Source: Lucifugimonas sp038150225 (GTDB lineage: Bacteria; Chloroflexota; Dehalococcoidia; Lucifugimonadales; Lucifugimonadaceae). Taken from it: a DNA stretch of 64,000 bases. Shown here one piece after another: positions 34,800 through 43,351 of the stretch (position 1 is the first letter of the stretch; each line of letters opens with the position of its first letter). The notes beneath the pieces are model-generated. The model saw nothing but the letters and a program-made list of their open reading frames with translations, searched no databases and was not told where the DNA came from. A program made the position numbers and the translations under genes. The stretch spans positions 24,468 through 88,467 of the forward strand of contig JAYQWG010000002.1 of NCBI GenBank assembly GCA_038150225.1, read 5' to 3'.

Positions 34800-35873
34800 T
34801 TGTACTCAAACAGCGAATCGAAAAGAATCATTTTTATAGGTGCCGGAGCAGTTGGATCGTACCTCGGTGGATGGCTGTCTCACACCGGTCACCATGTAAC
34901 TCTGGTGGACCTTTGGGATGAGCACGTCGAGACGATTCGTAAGAATGGTTTGGAAGTTTCGGGACCTCATGAAACATTTGTCACTCATCCAAACGTTTAC
35001 CACTTGCACGAAAACGAACTACTCGATCGTCAAGAAAAATTCGATATTGGTTTCGTGGCTGTTAAGGCTTATGACACAAGCTGGGCGGCGACTTTCATTA
35101 ACAAATTTGTGAAGTCAGACGGGTACATCGTTTCATCGCAAAACACCTGGACTGACCCAGCAATTGCCGACGCTGTAGGTGCCGATAGGGCAGTTGGACT
35201 TGTCATGTCGAGTATCTCGGTCGCTATGTGGGAACCGGCAAAAGTTGAAAGACCAGGTGATACGCGTAGGAGAGACCATGGACACATCGTTTTCCGGGCA
35301 GGAAACCACGACGGTTCAGACTCTCAACGTCTGCATGAATTGGTCGAAATACTTGATCCAATCGATGGCGGAAAGGTGACCACAAACTTGTGGGGCGAGA
35401 GATGGGCGAAGCTTAGCCAGAACTCAATGGGGAATCCCGTGTGCGGTGCAAGCGGAATGGGAATGTCTGACCTGAACAAAGAGACCCGAGGCCGGGAGTT
35501 GCAGATTCGATTGGCGCAAGAATGTGCTCAAGTCGGATTGGCCCTCGGATATTCGGTTGAGAATTTCGGCGGTCGACCAGCTTCCGAGTGGGCTCATGCG
35601 GACAACGGCGAAAACTACGAAATCCTCGATAACGAATTATCTGCGAAAGCTGGCGGCGCGAACTGGCGCCCGTCAATGGCACAGGACGTTGTGAAGCACC
35701 GACCAACTGAGATTTCTCAAATGAACGGGTATGTAGTCGCTCGTGGTCGCGAAGCGGGAATTTCAACCCCTGTAAATGCCTCTATGACTCAGATGATCAA
35801 AGACATTGATGCCGGTGAACTCGAGCCGGGATTTGCTAACGTGGACACCGTCTTAAAGAACGCCGGTTACTAG
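34800..35873 (+). CDS. Ketopantoate reductase family protein (PanE/ApbA-like), copy 2
   Basis: 357-residue NADP-binding reductase. N-terminal IIFIGAGAVGSYLGGWLSHT; VAVKAYDTSW and SSQNTWTDPAIAD follow where ketopantoate reductases carry the NADP/ substrate contacts (NG is replaced by NT). C-terminal domain: NLWGERWAKLSQNSMGNPVCG carries the conserved lysine region. An insertion of about 40 residues (SVENFGGRPASEWAHADNGE onward) makes it longer than standard PanE (about 300). TTG start. It trails the enolase E-F pair on the same strand and probably reduces a 2-keto acid made from their product, rather than ketopantoate. Confidence 0.8.
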   Translation: MYSNSESKRIIFIGAGAVGSYLGGWLSHTGHHVTLVDLWDEHVETIRKNGLEVSGPHETFVTHPNVYHLHENELLDRQEKFDIGFVAVKAYDTSWAATFINKFVKSDGYIVSSQNTWTDPAIADAVGADRAVGLVMSSISVAMWEPAKVERPGDTRRRDHGHIVFRAGNHDGSDSQRLHELVEILDPIDGGKVTTNLWGERWAKLSQNSMGNPVCGASGMGMSDLNKETRGRELQIRLAQECAQVGLALGYSVENFGGRPASEWAHADNGENYEILDNELSAKAGGANWRPSMAQDVVKHRPTEISQMNGYVVARGREAGISTPVNASMTQMIKDIDAGELEPGFANVDTVLKNAGY

Positions 35874-35899
35874 CCAGTCCGTTTCGCATTTACTGAAAT

Positions 35900-38704
35900 T
35901 TGACCACTCCACTCGACTCACACACGTTCGTCGCACTCGATCTTGAGACGACCGGTGTTGACCCTAAGTCAGATCACATTATCGAGGTTGGCGCAGTCAA
36001 GTTTTCAGGAGATACCGAACTCGGCACGTTCAGCCGGCTGGTAAATCCTCATCGAAAGCTTTCGAAATTTATCGTCGAGTTAACTGGGATCACCCAAAGT
36101 GATGTCGACGAAGCTGAAGAGTGGGACGATGTAGCTCCTGACCTGGAAGAGTTTCTCGGCGACACCCCGATCATTGGTCACAACGTATCTTTTGACGCTT
36201 CGTTCCTACGCTCACACGGCATAAAGCCTGCAAGTGTGCTGGACACATTGACGATGGCTGAAGTTGCACTGCCTGCTGGTCCTGAATACAGCCTTGGACG
36301 ATTGTCCCGACGTTTCGAGTTCTCTCACGATAATCCCCACCGGGCGCTTTCAGATGCGCTTGTCACCAGGGACTTATTTCAACATCTTCTGTCAGTGATA
36401 GCAAAGCTCAGCACCCCGCAGCTTGAGCAGATCAAAACTCTGGGCTCTTACGCACAAACTCCGTTGTCCTTCCTTGCCCAGTTACTTCTTGAAGACGACA
36501 CATCACCGAAGCTTCCAACTAGCGATTCGATGCTCGGAGTTGACCCGAAAGAGCTATCGTCGCGATTAAGAGCGCACGGCAAGATTCCGAATATCGAACC
36601 TCATAAATACGCCATCGATGAAAGAGAAATATCGGAAGTAGTCCCAGAGGTTTTCGGCGAAGACGGACTGCTGGAATCGACTCTCGACGGATTCGAAACT
36701 CGCCCCGAGCAACTCGAAATGGCTGAAGCAGTTTCATCCGCGCTTCAAAATGAAACGCACCTCGTGGTTGAGGCTGGGACCGGTGTCGGAAAGTCGCTTG
36801 CGTATCTCATCCCTGCACTACTTCATTCAATCCGAAACGGGAGCCGCGTGTTGGTTTCCACCAACACCATAAATTTGCAGGAACAACTCGTAGGTAAAGA
36901 CATCGAAATCGCGAAGAAAGCGGTGATGGGATTCGGATTGTCTACTGACGTTATCCAGTCGGCACCTTTAAAAGGTCGAAGCAACTATTTGTGCTTCAAG
37001 CGCTGGCAAAACGCTGTATTGCACACACAGCCCAACGAGATCGAATCACGAGTACTCTCGAAACTTCTCGTGTGGCTTCAGGAAACCGAAACAGGTGATC
37101 GATCAGAAATTTCACTTGGTAGATCGACTCCCTTATTCTCTCGATTCTCGTCACAAGGTGCGATTACGTGCCCGTCTAACGAAGGACCATGCTTCCTGAG
37201 AACTGCTCGGAATAGAGCAAACAATTCAAACGTGATCGTTGCGAATCACGCCTTACTAATGTCCGACATCGCTATGGGTGGAGGATTGTTGCCAGACCAC
37301 GATGTTTTGATAGTCGACGAGGCGCACCACCTTGTAAGTGCTGCCACAAACCACCTTGGTTTTTCGCTTAACCAATTCTTACTTGAGACTGAAATTCGGA
37401 GACTCACCGGCAATCGTGGCATTCTCTCTCGACTCGCCCGTACGATTACCGAGAACGAGGTAAATCCGCTCGACGCTTCAACCAATCTTTCTCTAGAAAC
37501 AGTCGAGCAGACTGAGCGAGCATTGGAATCCCTGGGGCAGCTGTTTGAAGTGCTTGATCGAATCGAAATACCCAACGGGTACGACGGAAATTCTGCTTCA
37601 GAGATTCGAATAACAGAGTCGGTCAGGACGCAACCATTATTCAGTGAAATCGAAATTGTCTGGGAGAACACAAACCTTATCCTCCTGGGACTCTCAGAAA
37701 AACTCGGTGAGCTGATTGAAAAGAGTGAGAAGTTAAAGGTTGACTCGGCAGCTGGCCTAATCCTCGACGCGTATTCGGTCAAAGAGACGATTGAACAAGC
37801 AGTCGGTTCACTGCGTGAAGCTCTCCCTGAACCTAAATCAGACAATGTGTACTGGCTACGTAAACAGTCAAACAATCGCGGGGTAGTCCTTAACGGCGCA
37901 CCACTGGACGTATCCAGCTCACTTCGAGATTCGCTTTTCCAAACAGACCGTACCGTCGTTCTGACTGGGGCGACGATTACACACGACAAATCATTCGAGC
38001 GTTTCAGGTCGGAAATCGGACTGGATCAAGCCGATGAACTGATCCTCGGTTCACCGTACAACTTCGAAAAGAACGCCCTGATCGCGGTGCCTGAAGATAT
38101 CCCGCAACCGGGAACTCAAGGCTACGGGGATGCTGTCTCCGACGCATTGGTCCAGGTAGCTCGAAACACCAATGGTCGGACACTCGCACTGTTCACCTCG
38201 ATATCTGCTTTAGATGCGGCGAGAAAAGCAATTACACCTGTTTTAGCTGCCGATGGAATCAGGGTGATTGGACAGGGTGCGGATGGTTCGCCTGCGCGAA
38301 TCATGCGAATGCTTGCGGAAGAAACAAATACCATCGCGTTGGGAACAAGTAGCCTCTGGGAAGGAGTCGATCTAGAGGGAGAATCTCTAGATTCACTGGT
38401 GATGGTGCGTCTGCCATTCCCGGTCCCATCTGATCCAATTGTTGCCGCGCGGAGTGAGCAATTTGAAGACGGATTCAACGAATTCAGTATCCCGGAGGCG
38501 GTTCAAAAATTTCGCCAGGGATTCGGTCGATTAATCCGATCAAAAACCGACCGTGGGGTATTTGCAATATTGGACAGTCGGATCATTTCAAAAAGATACG
38601 GCGTTAAATTCCAACGTTCTATCCCAAGATGTACGGTCAAACGAGTAAGTGCTGAAAATCTTGGTTCACTTATCGCAAGCTGGCACAACGGAAATACGAA
38701 TTGA
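35900..38704 (+). CDS. dinG: DinG-family helicase with N-terminal exonuclease domain
   Basis: 934-residue fusion. Residues about 6-165 form a DEDDh exonuclease like Pol III epsilon: FVALDLETTGVDP, IGHNVSFDASFLRSHG and the HRALSDALVT active histidine. The rest is an XPD/DinG superfamily 2 helicase: Walker A EAGTGVGKSLAYLIP, DEAH box VLIVDEAHHL, motif V/VI ALGTSSLWEGVDLEGESL and FRQGFGRLIRS. In the usual iron-sulfur region only three cysteines are apparent (NYLCFK and TCPSNEGPCF), so an Fe-S cluster is doubtful, as in Firmicutes-type DinG. TTG start. Its TGA overlaps the TTG start of the glycosylase, indicating a repair gene pair. Confidence 0.93.
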   Translation: MTTPLDSHTFVALDLETTGVDPKSDHIIEVGAVKFSGDTELGTFSRLVNPHRKLSKFIVELTGITQSDVDEAEEWDDVAPDLEEFLGDTPIIGHNVSFDASFLRSHGIKPASVLDTLTMAEVALPAGPEYSLGRLSRRFEFSHDNPHRALSDALVTRDLFQHLLSVIAKLSTPQLEQIKTLGSYAQTPLSFLAQLLLEDDTSPKLPTSDSMLGVDPKELSSRLRAHGKIPNIEPHKYAIDEREISEVVPEVFGEDGLLESTLDGFETRPEQLEMAEAVSSALQNETHLVVEAGTGVGKSLAYLIPALLHSIRNGSRVLVSTNTINLQEQLVGKDIEIAKKAVMGFGLSTDVIQSAPLKGRSNYLCFKRWQNAVLHTQPNEIESRVLSKLLVWLQETETGDRSEISLGRSTPLFSRFSSQGAITCPSNEGPCFLRTARNRANNSNVIVANHALLMSDIAMGGGLLPDHDVLIVDEAHHLVSAATNHLGFSLNQFLLETEIRRLTGNRGILSRLARTITENEVNPLDASTNLSLETVEQTERALESLGQLFEVLDRIEIPNGYDGNSASEIRITESVRTQPLFSEIEIVWENTNLILLGLSEKLGELIEKSEKLKVDSAAGLILDAYSVKETIEQAVGSLREALPEPKSDNVYWLRKQSNNRGVVLNGAPLDVSSSLRDSLFQTDRTVVLTGATITHDKSFERFRSEIGLDQADELILGSPYNFEKNALIAVPEDIPQPGTQGYGDAVSDALVQVARNTNGRTLALFTSISALDAARKAITPVLAADGIRVIGQGADGSPARIMRMLAEETNTIALGTSSLWEGVDLEGESLDSLVMVRLPFPVPSDPIVAARSEQFEDGFNEFSIPEAVQKFRQGFGRLIRSKTDRGVFAILDSRIISKRYGVKFQRSIPRCTVKRVSAENLGSLIASWHNGNTN

Positions 38705-39633
38705 TAAACACTCGACAATCAGGTCCGTCGGTTGACTGTATTGAACTAAATATCGGGAACGTTGACATCGAAGCGACTCTCGATGGTGGGCAAGCATTCC
38801 GCTGGTGGTCTGAAGGTGATGGCTCCTACCGAGGTGTGATTGGTCGCCGAGTTGTGTCGATGGAGAACATCCCTGGTGGAGTCGCCGTCACCGCAGAAGA
38901 CGACAAAGGCACCGGGGGGTTGCTCCATGCCGTTCGTGATTATTTGAACCTCGAACAAGACTTAGAGGGATTCAGGCACCAATTTGCCGAAGATCCTTGC
39001 CTCGGCCCTGCTCTTCGCGGTTACGCGGGTCTTCGAGTGTTGCGGCAAGACCCGTGGGAGTGCCTGTTTAGCTTCATCACGTCAAGCACGTCGAACATCC
39101 CTAGGATCAAATTGAATGTGAACCGAGCTGCCGAACACCTCGGCTACGCGCTGGGACCCAGGGACAAAGATGTGTTGTTCCCTGAACCTGAAATAATTGC
39201 AGAAGCAGGTGAACAATTCTTACGGGATTTAGGTTTCGGATTTCGAGCCAAATACTTGGTGCCGGCGGCAGAAGCGATCGCTTCAGGCGAACTACGGCTC
39301 ATCGACCTTCGTGAAACGCCATATACCGAAGCAAGGAGACAGCTGATACAGCTTCACGGCGTCGGCGAAAAGGTAGCAGATTGTGTACTGGCTTTTTCTC
39401 TCGACAAACCGGAATCTTTTATTGTCGATCGCCACATTCTGAGAGCCCTCCAGAAGTGGTACGACCTGCCTGATAAGGCGAATGTTAGCTACGCAGCCGA
39501 CTGGGCAAGAGACTATTTCGGTGAGTACGCTGCGTTGGCGAACCAGTACATGTTTCACCGTGAGCGCCTGTCACGCCGAGCTTCTGAGTGGGGCGGCGAT
39601 CACACAGATCGAGCATTGCCCGAAGACAAATGA
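38701..39633 (+). CDS. ogg: 8-oxoguanine DNA glycosylase/AP lyase (OGG1-like)
   Basis: 310-residue HhH-GPD glycosylase with an OGG1-type N-terminal beta-domain (TLDGGQAFRWW). Middle: DPWECLFSFITSSTSNIPRI. The active site is HGVGEKVADCVLAFSLDK, with catalytic Lys in GEKVADC, followed by the conserved Asp in FIVDRHILRAL. It excises oxidised guanine and may nick the abasic site. It starts with TTG overlapping the dinG stop by 4 nt (TTGA) and converges on cca after 5 nt. OGG1-type rather than MutM/Fpg-type enzymes are found in a minority of bacteria. Confidence 0.93.
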   Translation: MINTRQSGPSVDCIELNIGNVDIEATLDGGQAFRWWSEGDGSYRGVIGRRVVSMENIPGGVAVTAEDDKGTGGLLHAVRDYLNLEQDLEGFRHQFAEDPCLGPALRGYAGLRVLRQDPWECLFSFITSSTSNIPRIKLNVNRAAEHLGYALGPRDKDVLFPEPEIIAEAGEQFLRDLGFGFRAKYLVPAAEAIASGELRLIDLRETPYTEARRQLIQLHGVGEKVADCVLAFSLDKPESFIVDRHILRALQKWYDLPDKANVSYAADWARDYFGEYAALANQYMFHRERLSRRASEWGGDHTDRALPEDK

Positions 39634-39638
39634 TCGGC

Positions 39639-40898
39639 TTACTTCAGCAGAAAGTTTGGAAGTCGGGATCGCACCAGTTCCAGCTCTTCAGCCTTTGTGT
39701 TCACGTTCCCATCTAGTCGCTCGCGTCGGGTCAGATCGAGCAACTTCCCCATAACTGGACCTTGAGGTACACCGATTTCGATGAGATCGTCCCCGTTTAC
39801 TTCAGCCGAAATGTTTCGAAGTTTGTCGAGGTATAACGACATCCGGCCACGTCGAGGAAGCGGCGGTCCGACCAGGACGTAAGCACGAACGGTGTCGGGG
39901 TGAATCCCGCTCAAAAGATCCACGATTTCAGAGTTCTTGAGATTGTCCTGGTCAAGTACGGATGCGATCTCGCCGAGTTTTGCCATCCCAAATATTCCGT
40001 CATGCCATTCTTTGCCGCCGTCTAGTCGATCACTGGCTGTATTTGCTTCCTCGGCGTTCATTCCGCACGTTAGGACGGCAAGTCGGGTTATGAGCGATGC
40101 GTTCGATGGCAGCTGTTCGAATTGTTCGATTGAACTCGAGTTGATTCTTAGGCCTGGAGAGATAGCCGCGACCAGACCTTGCTGTTCCATTTCTCTCAAA
40201 ATGTCGCCCGCTTGAGATTCGTGGAAGATAGACACCAATTCGTTTCTGACACGCGTGCCACTTAGCAGGTCGATTTTTTCAATCGAGTTTTCAAATGCTT
40301 CCTGAGTCGATTTTTCAATCTTGTAGCCAAGGCGTGTGCTGTATTTAACTGCACGAAACAACCGAGTTGGATCGTCTTCAAAACTGCCAGGATGATGGAT
40401 TTTTATCTGCTTGCGTATGACATCAGAGAATCCACCGCTTGGATCTACCAGGTTTCCAAAGTCAGAATCTCGCAGAGATATCGCCATCGAGTTCAGCGTG
40501 AAGTCCCTGCGCAGTAAATCTTCTTCTATACCTGCTGGAACGACGGTCGGAAGTGCTGCAGGAGACTCGTACGACTCTGAACGAGCAACAACTACGTCAA
40601 TTTCAGGGGAGGTACTCGCGTCAGGTAACGAAATCTTGAATGTAAAAAATTGAGACGCTTTTGGAGTTTGCGCAGAAAGACGCTCCGCAAGATCAGTCGC
40701 GAATTGCTCGGCATTTCCAACAACAGTCAGATCAATGTCACCTGGTTCTCGGTCAATAATTAGATCTCGAACTACCCCGCCCACGACGTATATCTGTTCG
40801 ACGGAACTTGAGCCAGAGGCGATTTCGCGACAAATTTCGAACACTCGTTGATGAGGACGAGGAGCTTTGGAATTTAGAAGTTGAGCGAGGTTCGGCAT
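39639..40898 (-). CDS. cca: CCA tRNA nucleotidyltransferase / poly(A) polymerase family
   Basis: 419-residue class II nucleotidyltransferase. The signature is VGGVVRDLIIDREPGDIDLT with the DxD catalytic pair, then RRDFTLNSMAISLRD and the tRNA-contact region DDPTRLFRAVKYSTRLGYKI. The C-terminal half is a helical body without an HD domain. It adds or repairs the CCA end of tRNAs; at least the two tRNAs seen here have CCA encoded, so a repair role is possible. The ATG is preceded directly by an AC dinucleotide run with no obvious ribosome site, which is unusual. Confidence 0.92.
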   Translation of the reverse strand: MPNLAQLLNSKAPRPHQRVFEICREIASGSSSVEQIYVVGGVVRDLIIDREPGDIDLTVVGNAEQFATDLAERLSAQTPKASQFFTFKISLPDASTSPEIDVVVARSESYESPAALPTVVPAGIEEDLLRRDFTLNSMAISLRDSDFGNLVDPSGGFSDVIRKQIKIHHPGSFEDDPTRLFRAVKYSTRLGYKIEKSTQEAFENSIEKIDLLSGTRVRNELVSIFHESQAGDILREMEQQGLVAAISPGLRINSSSIEQFEQLPSNASLITRLAVLTCGMNAEEANTASDRLDGGKEWHDGIFGMAKLGEIASVLDQDNLKNSEIVDLLSGIHPDTVRAYVLVGPPLPRRGRMSLYLDKLRNISAEVNGDDLIEIGVPQGPVMGKLLDLTRRERLDGNVNTKAEELELVRSRLPNFLLK

Positions 40899-40912
40899 GT
40901 GTGTGTGTGTGT
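40898..40912. repeat. Dinucleotide repeat (TG)7T at the cca start codon
   Basis: 15-nt TG microsatellite on the plus strand; on the coding strand it is an AC tract that runs into the ATG of cca (the A of the ATG is its last base). No Shine-Dalgarno sequence is visible just upstream, so the tract takes the place of the ribosome site spacer. Confidence 0.9.
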
Positions 40913-41007
40913 CGAATGGTAAGGCTAAAGCCCATTCGGGCGCTTCTGTAATTCACCGCGGGGTTGCTAGAATCGAAGTTCTATTCACCAAGATATCGAG
41001 TTAACGG

Positions 41008-41646
41008 ATGAGCCAGTACCCAGAGCAAATTAAGTTAGAAATTTTTATCGACTACACCTGACCTTGGGTTCGTCAGGCTGGCATTTGGCTGGCCAGAGTA
41101 AAAGACGTGCTTGGAGATGACTTAGATATCAAGTGGCGGAGCTTCGCCCTTGAGCAGGTGAACTCGAAGGAAGGCGAAGAATGGAAAGCCTGGGAGCAAG
41201 ACGCAAATTATGTTTCGAGAGGGTTGTGGCCTCTCCGAGGCGGAATTGCGGCTCGATCAATAGGTGAACAAGCTCATAGCGATTATATGGAAGCAATTCT
41301 TCACGCCAAACATGTGGAACGAGATGACGTTCGATCCCGTGAGTCTGTGATCGCTATTGCCGAAGCTGCGGGAATCGATCTGGATAAGTTTGTGGCAGTC
41401 ATTGACGATCCGAAAACACTCGAACAAATCGGTCAGGACCACGAAGAAGCTGTGTCGCTCGGTGTGTTTGGAACTCCGACATTTGTATTCGAAGACAAAT
41501 CAACGGCGTTCTTGAAAATGTTCACACCGCCTGAAGAAGATACTATGTCGGCGTTCGACAACTTCATTGGCATTGCGGCAAACAAAAAATATTTCGGTGA
41601 ACTAAAGCGACCGCAGCCACCCTGGCCTCGCGGTGCCAGAGATTAA
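41008..41646 (+). CDS. DsbA/FrnE-like thioredoxin-fold protein, predicted selenoprotein (in-frame UGA at codon 18)
   Basis: 212-residue protein of the DsbA/2-hydroxychromene isomerase (FrnE) family if UGA 41059-41061 is read through. The segment before it (KLEIFIDYT) is the family's first beta strand, and PWV follows, so the UGA occupies the first Cys of the D-X2-C-P-W-C motif. The second Cys is valine here. Later parts are normal: IKWRSFALEQVN, and the cis-proline site GVFGTPTFVFEDK. A hairpin starts 16 nt after the UGA and a tRNA-Sec gene lies at 59016. Start ATG 41008 has CGAG 7 nt upstream; the frame after UGA runs intact to TAA. Alternatives are a nonsense mutation or a base error. Starting downstream (GTG 41107) would discard the active site. 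It is between cca (divergent) and rnc. Confidence 0.72.
41078..41096 (+). promoter_or_regulatory. Candidate bacterial SECIS hairpin downstream of UGA
   Basis: CTGGC (41078-41082) pairs perfectly with GCCAG (41092-41096) around a 9-nt loop ATTTGGCTG. The loop begins about 21 nt after the UGA, within the distance range described for bacterial SECIS elements. An alternative pairing (TCAG with CTGG) would bring a G to the loop start. It is a weak structure by sequence alone; its position is the main support. Confidence 0.4.
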
Positions 41647-41649
41647 CTT

Positions 41650-42366
41650 GTGCCAACCGAACCTCTGACCGATTCACAATTACTCGAATTAGGCACTCAA
41701 ATCGGCGTTTCATTTAACGACCAGGAGCTGTTGGGTCGCGCCATGACGCACCAATCATTCATGAATGAAAGCAAACACGCGACCGAGTCGAACGAACGAT
41801 TGGAATTTCTGGGTGATTCTGTATTGGGAATGGTTGTCGCTAATCATCTGTTCACTGAGGCGCCAAACCTCCCTGAAGGCGATCTCACGGTCAGGATGTC
41901 TCAGATAGTTCGCAAGGAATCTTTAGCAGAGGCTTCAGTTGCTATAGGTCTTGGTGAGTTCCTGGTTCTGGGGAACGGTGAACATCAAGCTGGCGGATCC
42001 GAGAGATCATCAAATCTGGCTGACGCGTTCGAAGCTGTGATTGGCGCGATATTTTTGGATCAAGGAATGGAATCAGCAAGAGACTTCGTTCTCCAAAAAC
42101 TCCGAAATCGAATTTCGAACGTACTTGACGGGCAAACCGAAAAAGATCCGAAATCTCTTCTCCAAGAATACTTACAAGCGCACCAAACAAAACCACCCAG
42201 GTATGAGTTGGTTTCGCAAGAGGGGCCACCAAACGACATCACGTTCACTGTGAGTGTGAATATCGAAAATGAACCGGTCGCTACAGGTTCCGGCAAACGA
42301 AAAATCGAGGCCGAGCGAATTGCAGCGAGCAAAGCATTGACTCAACTTACTCAAGACATGGAATAG
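41650..42366 (+). CDS. rnc: Ribonuclease III
   Basis: 238-residue double-strand-specific RNase. The catalytic signature NERLEFLGDSVLGMVVANHLF and the second acidic motif NLADAFEAVIGAIFLDQGM supply the Mg ligands. A C-terminal dsRNA-binding domain begins DPKSLLQEYLQAHQTKPPRY and ends GSGKRKIEAERIAASKAL. It processes rRNA and structured mRNAs. GTG start 3 nt after the thioredoxin-fold gene. It ends 14 nt before the ftsY start; rnc-ftsY linkage is common and supports co-transcription. Confidence 0.97.
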   Translation: MPTEPLTDSQLLELGTQIGVSFNDQELLGRAMTHQSFMNESKHATESNERLEFLGDSVLGMVVANHLFTEAPNLPEGDLTVRMSQIVRKESLAEASVAIGLGEFLVLGNGEHQAGGSERSSNLADAFEAVIGAIFLDQGMESARDFVLQKLRNRISNVLDGQTEKDPKSLLQEYLQAHQTKPPRYELVSQEGPPNDITFTVSVNIENEPVATGSGKRKIEAERIAASKALTQLTQDME

Positions 42367-42368
42367 CA

Positions 42369-42372
42369 GAGG
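42369..42372 (+). promoter_or_regulatory. Ribosome binding site that fixes the CTG start of ftsY
   Basis: GAGG with exactly 8 nt to CTG 42381, just after the rnc stop. The same GAGG-N8-start spacing is seen at enolase B (TTG) and ispE (ATG). A TAA directly before the CTG rules out any start further upstream in this frame. Confidence 0.7.
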
Positions 42373-42380
42373 CAATCTAA

Positions 42381-43319
42381 CTGTTCGGGATATTTAAGAA
42401 AAAAGAAAAAACAGCCGAAAGTGCTCAGAAGACAGGTAAGGCATGGACATCTCGGTTAACCGGAATATTTTCGCGTTCTAATATCGATGATGAATTCTGG
42501 GATGAACTAGAAGAGGCACTTGTAGTTTCTGATGTCGGTATTCAAACAACAATGGAGTTGATTGACCGACTACGAGATATCGTTGATGCAGAATCACTGT
42601 CAGAGCCGGCGCAGGTACGAGAGCGGATGCGAGAGGAGATGGCAACAATCCTCAAGTCCAGCGACGACACCGATCCTATCCCTGAAGACGGCCCCGTCGT
42701 AGTTCTGGTTGTTGGCGTAAACGGGGCTGGCAAAACGACATCCATTGCCAAACTGGTTGACACAGCCAAGTCCGAAGGGCGCATGGTGATGCTCGCAGCA
42801 GCGGATACGTTCCGAGCTGGTGCGATCGAGCAAATCAAGATCTGGGGTGATCGACTTGACGTACCTGTCATATCCCAACAGGCAGGAAGCGACCCGGGTG
42901 CCGTCGCGTTCGACGCCATCAACGCGGCACGTTCTCGGAACGTTGATTTGCTGATAATCGACACCGCTGGTCGATTACACACCACCCATAACCTCATGGA
43001 AGAGCTTCGGAAGGTTCACGGGATTGTTGAAAAGAATGGCGAAGGTTTCGTTAAACAGACCCTTCTTGTAATCGATGGCAATACAGGGCAAAACGGATTG
43101 TTGCAGGCCAAGTCCTTCACCGAAGCGGTTAAATGCAACGGAGTGTTCCTGACCAAATTGGACGGCACCGCCAAAGGTGGTGTTGCGTTGGCAATTTCCG
43201 GGGAACTCGGATTACCGATCTGGTTCATAGGGACTGGAGAAAAGTCGTATGACATGTCCGCATTCGATCCTGACGGGTTCGCTGAGGCAATTCTTCCCGA
43301 CCCCGAACAGGTGCCCTAA
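42381..43319 (+). CDS. ftsY: Signal recognition particle receptor FtsY (CTG start)
   Basis: 312-residue SRP GTPase. NG domain: DEFWDELEEALVVSDVGIQT (N), G1 VVGVNGAGKTTSIAKL, AADTFRAGAIEQIKIW, LLIIDTAGRLHTTHNLM, and TKLDGTAKGGVALAISGELG. The short N-terminus LFGIFKKKEKTAE is a normal membrane-binding start for FtsY. There is no ATG, GTG or TTG in this frame before codon 58, and starting there (ATG 42552) would remove the N-domain. CTG 42381, 8 nt after GAGG and one codon after a stop, is therefore the start. It works with the SRP RNA at 26561 to target membrane proteins, many of which are encoded just downstream. Confidence 0.93.
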   Translation: MFGIFKKKEKTAESAQKTGKAWTSRLTGIFSRSNIDDEFWDELEEALVVSDVGIQTTMELIDRLRDIVDAESLSEPAQVRERMREEMATILKSSDDTDPIPEDGPVVVLVVGVNGAGKTTSIAKLVDTAKSEGRMVMLAAADTFRAGAIEQIKIWGDRLDVPVISQQAGSDPGAVAFDAINAARSRNVDLLIIDTAGRLHTTHNLMEELRKVHGIVEKNGEGFVKQTLLVIDGNTGQNGLLQAKSFTEAVKCNGVFLTKLDGTAKGGVALAISGELGLPIWFIGTGEKSYDMSAFDPDGFAEAILPDPEQVP

Positions 43320-43351
43320 CTCCGATTAACCACGACTGGTGATGAAATCGC

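Noticed and set aside
37246..37989. 247-codon leftward frame inside dinG
   Set aside because: It is antisense to the helicase domain with complete motifs on the other strand; Ser/Arg-rich composition typical of a shadow frame.
41107..41646. GTG 41107 as the true start of the DsbA-like gene
   Set aside because: It would drop the first beta strand and the active-site motif, which are encoded in the same frame upstream with a good ATG and ribosome site.
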